Positions 5,513-7,812 of a DNA stretch of 7,812 nt are shown one piece after another (the first letter of the stretch is position 1; the number at the start of each line of letters is the position of its first letter). Source of the DNA: Hyphomicrobiales bacterium (GTDB taxonomy: Bacteria; Pseudomonadota; Alphaproteobacteria; Rhizobiales; Aestuariivirgaceae); NCBI GenBank assembly GCA_026996935.1, contig JALWJW010000467.1, positions 794 through 8,605 on the forward strand. Direction: 5' to 3'. Under the pieces are notes generated by a model that saw nothing but the letters and a program-made list of their open reading frames with translations, was not told where the DNA came from and ran no database searches. The translations under genes were made by a program, and so were the position numbers.

Positions 5513-5610
5513 TAATTCAGGCGCAGGACTCGTATACATAGAAATTATTAAATACGAAACTTGGCAACAAATTGGGCGGTAAGAAGATGTACATAAAAGG
5601 AACATTTGAT

Positions 5611-5976
5611 ATGACACAGTGCATGATTATTGGACCGCTTGGAGGCGAAAGCCCACAACTTGCGGACATGCTGTCAGCTTATGGCTTTGATCTTACTTCA
5701 GCGGCCAATGCAAACGATGCGTTGGTACAGTGTAGTAACGATATGCCAGATGTGATTGTTTTACCCGATAATTTACAGGATATGGATGTGATGGCGTTTA
5801 TTCGTCGGTTGCGGCAATCCAAAAAAGGCGATGAGGCTGCTGTGTTTTTATGCTCGGAAAAAGCCGATAGTGAAAAAATGGGCCGTGCTATTTGGGAAGG
5901 GGCGTCAGACTTTCTGATTGAACCATTTGATGCTGAAGTGCTTGATCGTAAATTGAAACAGGCAGGTGTCGTCTAA
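5611..5976 (+). CDS. Stand-alone degenerate receiver (pseudo-receiver) domain protein
   Basis: The chosen start is ATG 5611 because AAAGGAA (5596-5602) is well spaced eight bases upstream and the receiver fold begins at once; in-frame starts at 5587 (ATG) and 5572 (TTG) lack good sites and would add 8 or 13 residues. The 121-residue product has the size and helix/strand rhythm of a single-domain response regulator: ADMLSAYGFDL (18-28), PDVIVL (46-51), AFIRRLR (62-68), AVFLCSE (77-83), GASDFLIEPF (97-106). Key residues are changed: the acidic pair after strand 1 is replaced by IIGPLGG; the residue six after P46 is P52 instead of Asp, with D53 one place late; the Ser/Thr is C81; the conserved Lys before Pro is E104. 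It probably is not phosphorylated normally and may act as a protein-binding module. No output domain. Promoter region carries cell-cycle motifs. Confidence 0.75.
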   Translation: MTQCMIIGPLGGESPQLADMLSAYGFDLTSAANANDALVQCSNDMPDVIVLPDNLQDMDVMAFIRRLRQSKKGDEAAVFLCSEKADSEKMGRAIWEGASDFLIEPFDAEVLDRKLKQAGVV

Positions 5977-5977
5977 A

Positions 5978-6034
5978 ATTTAAAGCATGTCACCGTTTTA
6001 TGGTTTAAACGACATGCTTTAAATCATTTTCTTT
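5978..6034 (+). terminator. 14-bp perfect palindrome with T-rich tail, terminator-like
   Basis: Two bases after the receiver stop, arms ATTTAAAGCATGTC (5978-5991) and GACATGCTTTAAAT (6011-6024) form a perfect 14-bp stem around a 19-base loop, followed by CATTTTCTTTT (6025-6035). This position and tail fit a rho-independent terminator, although the stem is AT-rich and the loop long. The core AAGCATGTC/GACATGCTT resembles intergenic palindromes I recall from Rhizobiales genomes, so it may instead be a member of a dispersed repeat family. Confidence 0.55.
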
Positions 6035-6223
6035 TACATATGCCCTTATTTCAAAATCGGTTATCACTTTTAGAAGACATGTATTTAGCCGCAAAAATTT
6101 GTTTTTGTGTCGCTGATGGCCACTCAAATTTTTTATAAACCTGTTATATAGAGACCATAATCTGAAATGCCGTTTCTTACTGGCTTTGTCGGATAGGTTT
6201 CTGTAAAATTTGGGAGTGAGGCG

Positions 6224-7474
6224 ATGGCCGTTGGGCTGCGCGCGGTTTGGCCGTTATTTCTTGGTGTATTATTGATGCAGCTTGGGCATGGCCTGGGTGG
6301 TTCGCTGGTAAGTATTGAGGCCACTGCGCAAAATTTTACTACAACGACGACTGGTTTGATTATGGCCGGATTTTATCTTGGCATGTTTACCAGTTCGATT
6401 GTTTCGCCTCCAATTATAACCACGGTGGGTCATATTCGTGCTTTTGCAGCTTTTGCATCTTTGGTGTCAACGGCTGTTTTGTTGATACCTTTGTGGCCAG
6501 ATCCGATCTGGTGGTTTTTTATGCGGGTTATAATCGGTGTTTGTATTGCCGGATTGGCGATTGTGGTTGAAAGCTGGTTAAATGCGGCCTCATCAAACCA
6601 GGACCGCGGCAAGATGCTTTCGATTTATATGATTGTTGCATATGCGGCCAGCGGGGCGGGGTCTTTGTTGTTGAATATTGGTGATCCAAGTGGTTTTGTG
6701 CGGTTTATTGTTGTTTCGGCTTTGCTGTCAGTGGCGTTGGTGCCTATTTCATTAGCTAATGTGCAGGCTCCGGCTATTGGTATACCAAGAAAGGTTAGCT
6801 TAAGGGATGTATTTTTGGTTTCCCCGCTGGCTTTTGTTGGCACTTTTGTTGCCGGGTTAGGGCAAAGTGCATTCTTTGCGATGGGGCCTGTTTTTGGCCT
6901 GGCTAATCATTTATCATTGGCAGAAATTTCTGTCATGATGGCTTTGCCGCCACTTGCCTTACTGTTGTCTCAATATCCGGTGGGTAGTTTGTCGGACCGC
7001 CTTGATCGCCGTATTGTAATGACTGTCCTTACATTTCTAACAATGGGTGTGGCTTTGTTTGCATTGTTTAACCCTTCGGACAATCCGATCATTGTGATTG
7101 TGACTATGGCGATATTTGGCGCGATATCGTTTCCGATTTATTCTTTGTCACTGGCTCATGCCAATGATTATCTTGATGCTGATCAGATGTTGGGGGCAAG
7201 TGCAAAACTGGTTCTGATTTATGGTGTCGGGGCAATTTGCGGGCCAATTATTGTTGGTTGGGCCATGCAATCTGTTGGCGCTATTGGATATATGACGTTC
7301 TTGGCTTTTGTGCATGGCGGGCTTGGGTTTTATGCGCTGTCACGAATGCTGGTGCGGCCTGAAACACCAGATGAAACTGGCGAATATATTACTATTGCGC
7401 CGCAATCGACCCCTGTTGTTGCGCAGGTTATTGCCGAAGAATATGAAGAGCAATCGCCAACAACCGCAGAATAA
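6224..7474 (+). CDS. MFS transporter, 12 TM, YcaD-like
   Basis: This 416-residue protein is hydrophobic throughout and fits 12 membrane helices in two six-helix halves, the first from about 8-28 and the last near 355-374, with a basic cytoplasmic loop around 187-195 (IPRKVSLRD) between the halves. FFMRVIIGVCIAG (98-110) resembles MFS motif B with R101 in helix 4, and VVESWLN (114-120) is typical of the YcaD-like branch. The loop GSLSDRLDRR (254-263) in the second half is the motif A repeat. The C-terminal tail (about 380-416) is acidic and cytoplasmic. ATG 6224 follows GGAG (6212-6215) by eight bases. The family's substrates are mostly unknown small molecules, so import versus efflux cannot be stated. 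It follows the palindromic terminator by about 190 bp, suggesting its own promoter, though none is convincing. Confidence 0.9.
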   Translation: MAVGLRAVWPLFLGVLLMQLGHGLGGSLVSIEATAQNFTTTTTGLIMAGFYLGMFTSSIVSPPIITTVGHIRAFAAFASLVSTAVLLIPLWPDPIWWFFMRVIIGVCIAGLAIVVESWLNAASSNQDRGKMLSIYMIVAYAASGAGSLLLNIGDPSGFVRFIVVSALLSVALVPISLANVQAPAIGIPRKVSLRDVFLVSPLAFVGTFVAGLGQSAFFAMGPVFGLANHLSLAEISVMMALPPLALLLSQYPVGSLSDRLDRRIVMTVLTFLTMGVALFALFNPSDNPIIVIVTMAIFGAISFPIYSLSLAHANDYLDADQMLGASAKLVLIYGVGAICGPIIVGWAMQSVGAIGYMTFLAFVHGGLGFYALSRMLVRPETPDETGEYITIAPQSTPVVAQVIAEEYEEQSPTTAE

Positions 7475-7625
7475 TCACACTTTATAAGCGTGAAGCATGG
7501 TGAACAACAACTTAAATTACATGGTAAACTGATTGTTAAAGATTTTGCGGCATGATGTGATCTCAAGTTAGTTATTTTGAGCCGTTTTATGTGTTGGCTC
7601 GTGTGTGATTTAAGAGGTTTGCATA

Positions 7626-7812
7626 GTGAGTGATGTAAGTATAAAAGCGTTTAACACGTCAATATTTGATCGTGTATTAGATGAAGGCAGTGTTGCTGAA
7701 AAACGTGCTCTGACAGAACAGCTTGGTTTGTTGGCTTGCGATATGGAAGCTGAAAAAATTGAGCGAGAGGCTATTGTTCCGACATTGTTGCGGCTGGCTG
7801 TTGACCCGGTCA
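7626..7812 (+). CDS. Probable DUF2336-domain protein, N-terminal part (3' truncated by window)
   Basis: GTG at 7626 is chosen because AGAGG (7613-7617) lies eight bases upstream and the frame stays open to the window end, giving 62 residues. The visible segment is helical and charged, with DRVLDEGSVAEKRALTEQLG (about 15-34) followed by EKIEREAIVPTLLRLAVDPV (about 43-62). The pattern R-x-x-L-x-x-x-L, then E-R-x-x-x-x-P-x-L-x-x-L-x-x-D, is what I associate with the start of DUF2336, an alpha-helical HEAT-like repeat family of alphaproteobacteria with no settled function. The assignment is tentative because most of the protein is missing. It lies 151 bp after the transporter; no terminator stands out in the gap, so they may or may not be co-transcribed. 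Confidence 0.5.
   Translation, partial: MSDVSIKAFNTSIFDRVLDEGSVAEKRALTEQLGLLACDMEAEKIEREAIVPTLLRLAVDPV

Larger units (their letters stand above)
5182..5610. other. 429-bp divergent intergenic region with DnaA, CcrM and CtrA motifs
   Basis: No credible gene lies in this stretch; open frames here are short and lack ribosome sites and family resemblance. Going rightwards it holds the leader of the MaoC-type gene (to about 5290), a cluster of three GANTC sites (5358-5383), a perfect DnaA box (5403-5411), a weaker DnaA-like site (TGTGGAAAG, 5417-5425), a sigma-70-like promoter (5451-5480), a second perfect DnaA box (5485-5493), a CtrA-type box (5498-5512), a fourth GANTC (5527-5531) and a possible -10 (5533-5538). 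The segment 5451-5565 is clearly AT-rich. Genes point away from it on both sides. It is most simply a complex cell-cycle promoter; an origin or DnaA-titration element is a possible alternative. Confidence 0.6.

Noticed and set aside
6025..6223. Promoter for the MFS transporter
   Set aside because: TATA-like hexamers near 6144 exist, but no -35 at suitable spacing; the gap holds no gene or motif I can support beyond the ribosome site.
7475..7625. Possible hairpin CTCAA/TTGAG (about 7562-7580) as a terminator for the transporter
   Set aside because: A five-base stem with a long AT loop and no T-run is within chance expectation.

Overview
The window looks like chromosomal DNA of a moderately AT-leaning alphaproteobacterium. 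No rRNA or marker gene is present, so this rests on protein style and regulatory motifs: a DUF2336-like protein, an alphaproteobacterial CitE/MaoC pair, TTAA-N7-TTAA CtrA-type boxes, clustered GANTC (CcrM) sites and a GTTC-N7-GTTC LexA-type box. There are no signs of phage, insertion sequences, CRISPR or integrons.

Layout. Bases 1-2155 read rightwards: the tail of a PLP-dependent aminotransferase (MalY/PatB type), then a tight run of a YdjA-type nitroreductase, a HAD phosphatase of the phosphoglycolate phosphatase type, and an FMN-binding flavin-reductase-like protein. This run ends 2 bp from the stop of a leftward block: a membrane histidine kinase (2158-3753), a CitE/HpcH-type CoA-ester lyase (3881-4720) and a MaoC-type hydratase (4720-5181). 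The hydratase precedes the lyase in transcription with a 1-base overlap, so they probably act as consecutive steps on a hydroxyacyl-CoA. A 429-bp divergent region (5182-5610) follows. Rightward from it are a stand-alone receiver-like protein that has lost the phosphorylation residues (5611-5976), a palindromic terminator-like element, a 12-TM MFS transporter (6224-7474) and the start of a probable DUF2336 protein (7626 onward, cut by the window edge).

The most interesting part is the divergent region. It holds two perfect DnaA boxes in the same orientation 82 bp apart, four GANTC sites (three within 26 bp), a good sigma-70-like promoter and a perfect TTAA-N7-TTAA CtrA-type box. Together these are the three layers of alphaproteobacterial cell-cycle control (DnaA, CcrM, CtrA) placed in front of a degenerate receiver. 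A second TTAA-N7-TTAA box lies upstream of the histidine kinase. The best reading is a cell-cycle-timed promoter for an uncharacterised pseudo-receiver; a replication origin or DnaA-titration site is a less likely alternative that cannot be excluded from sequence alone.
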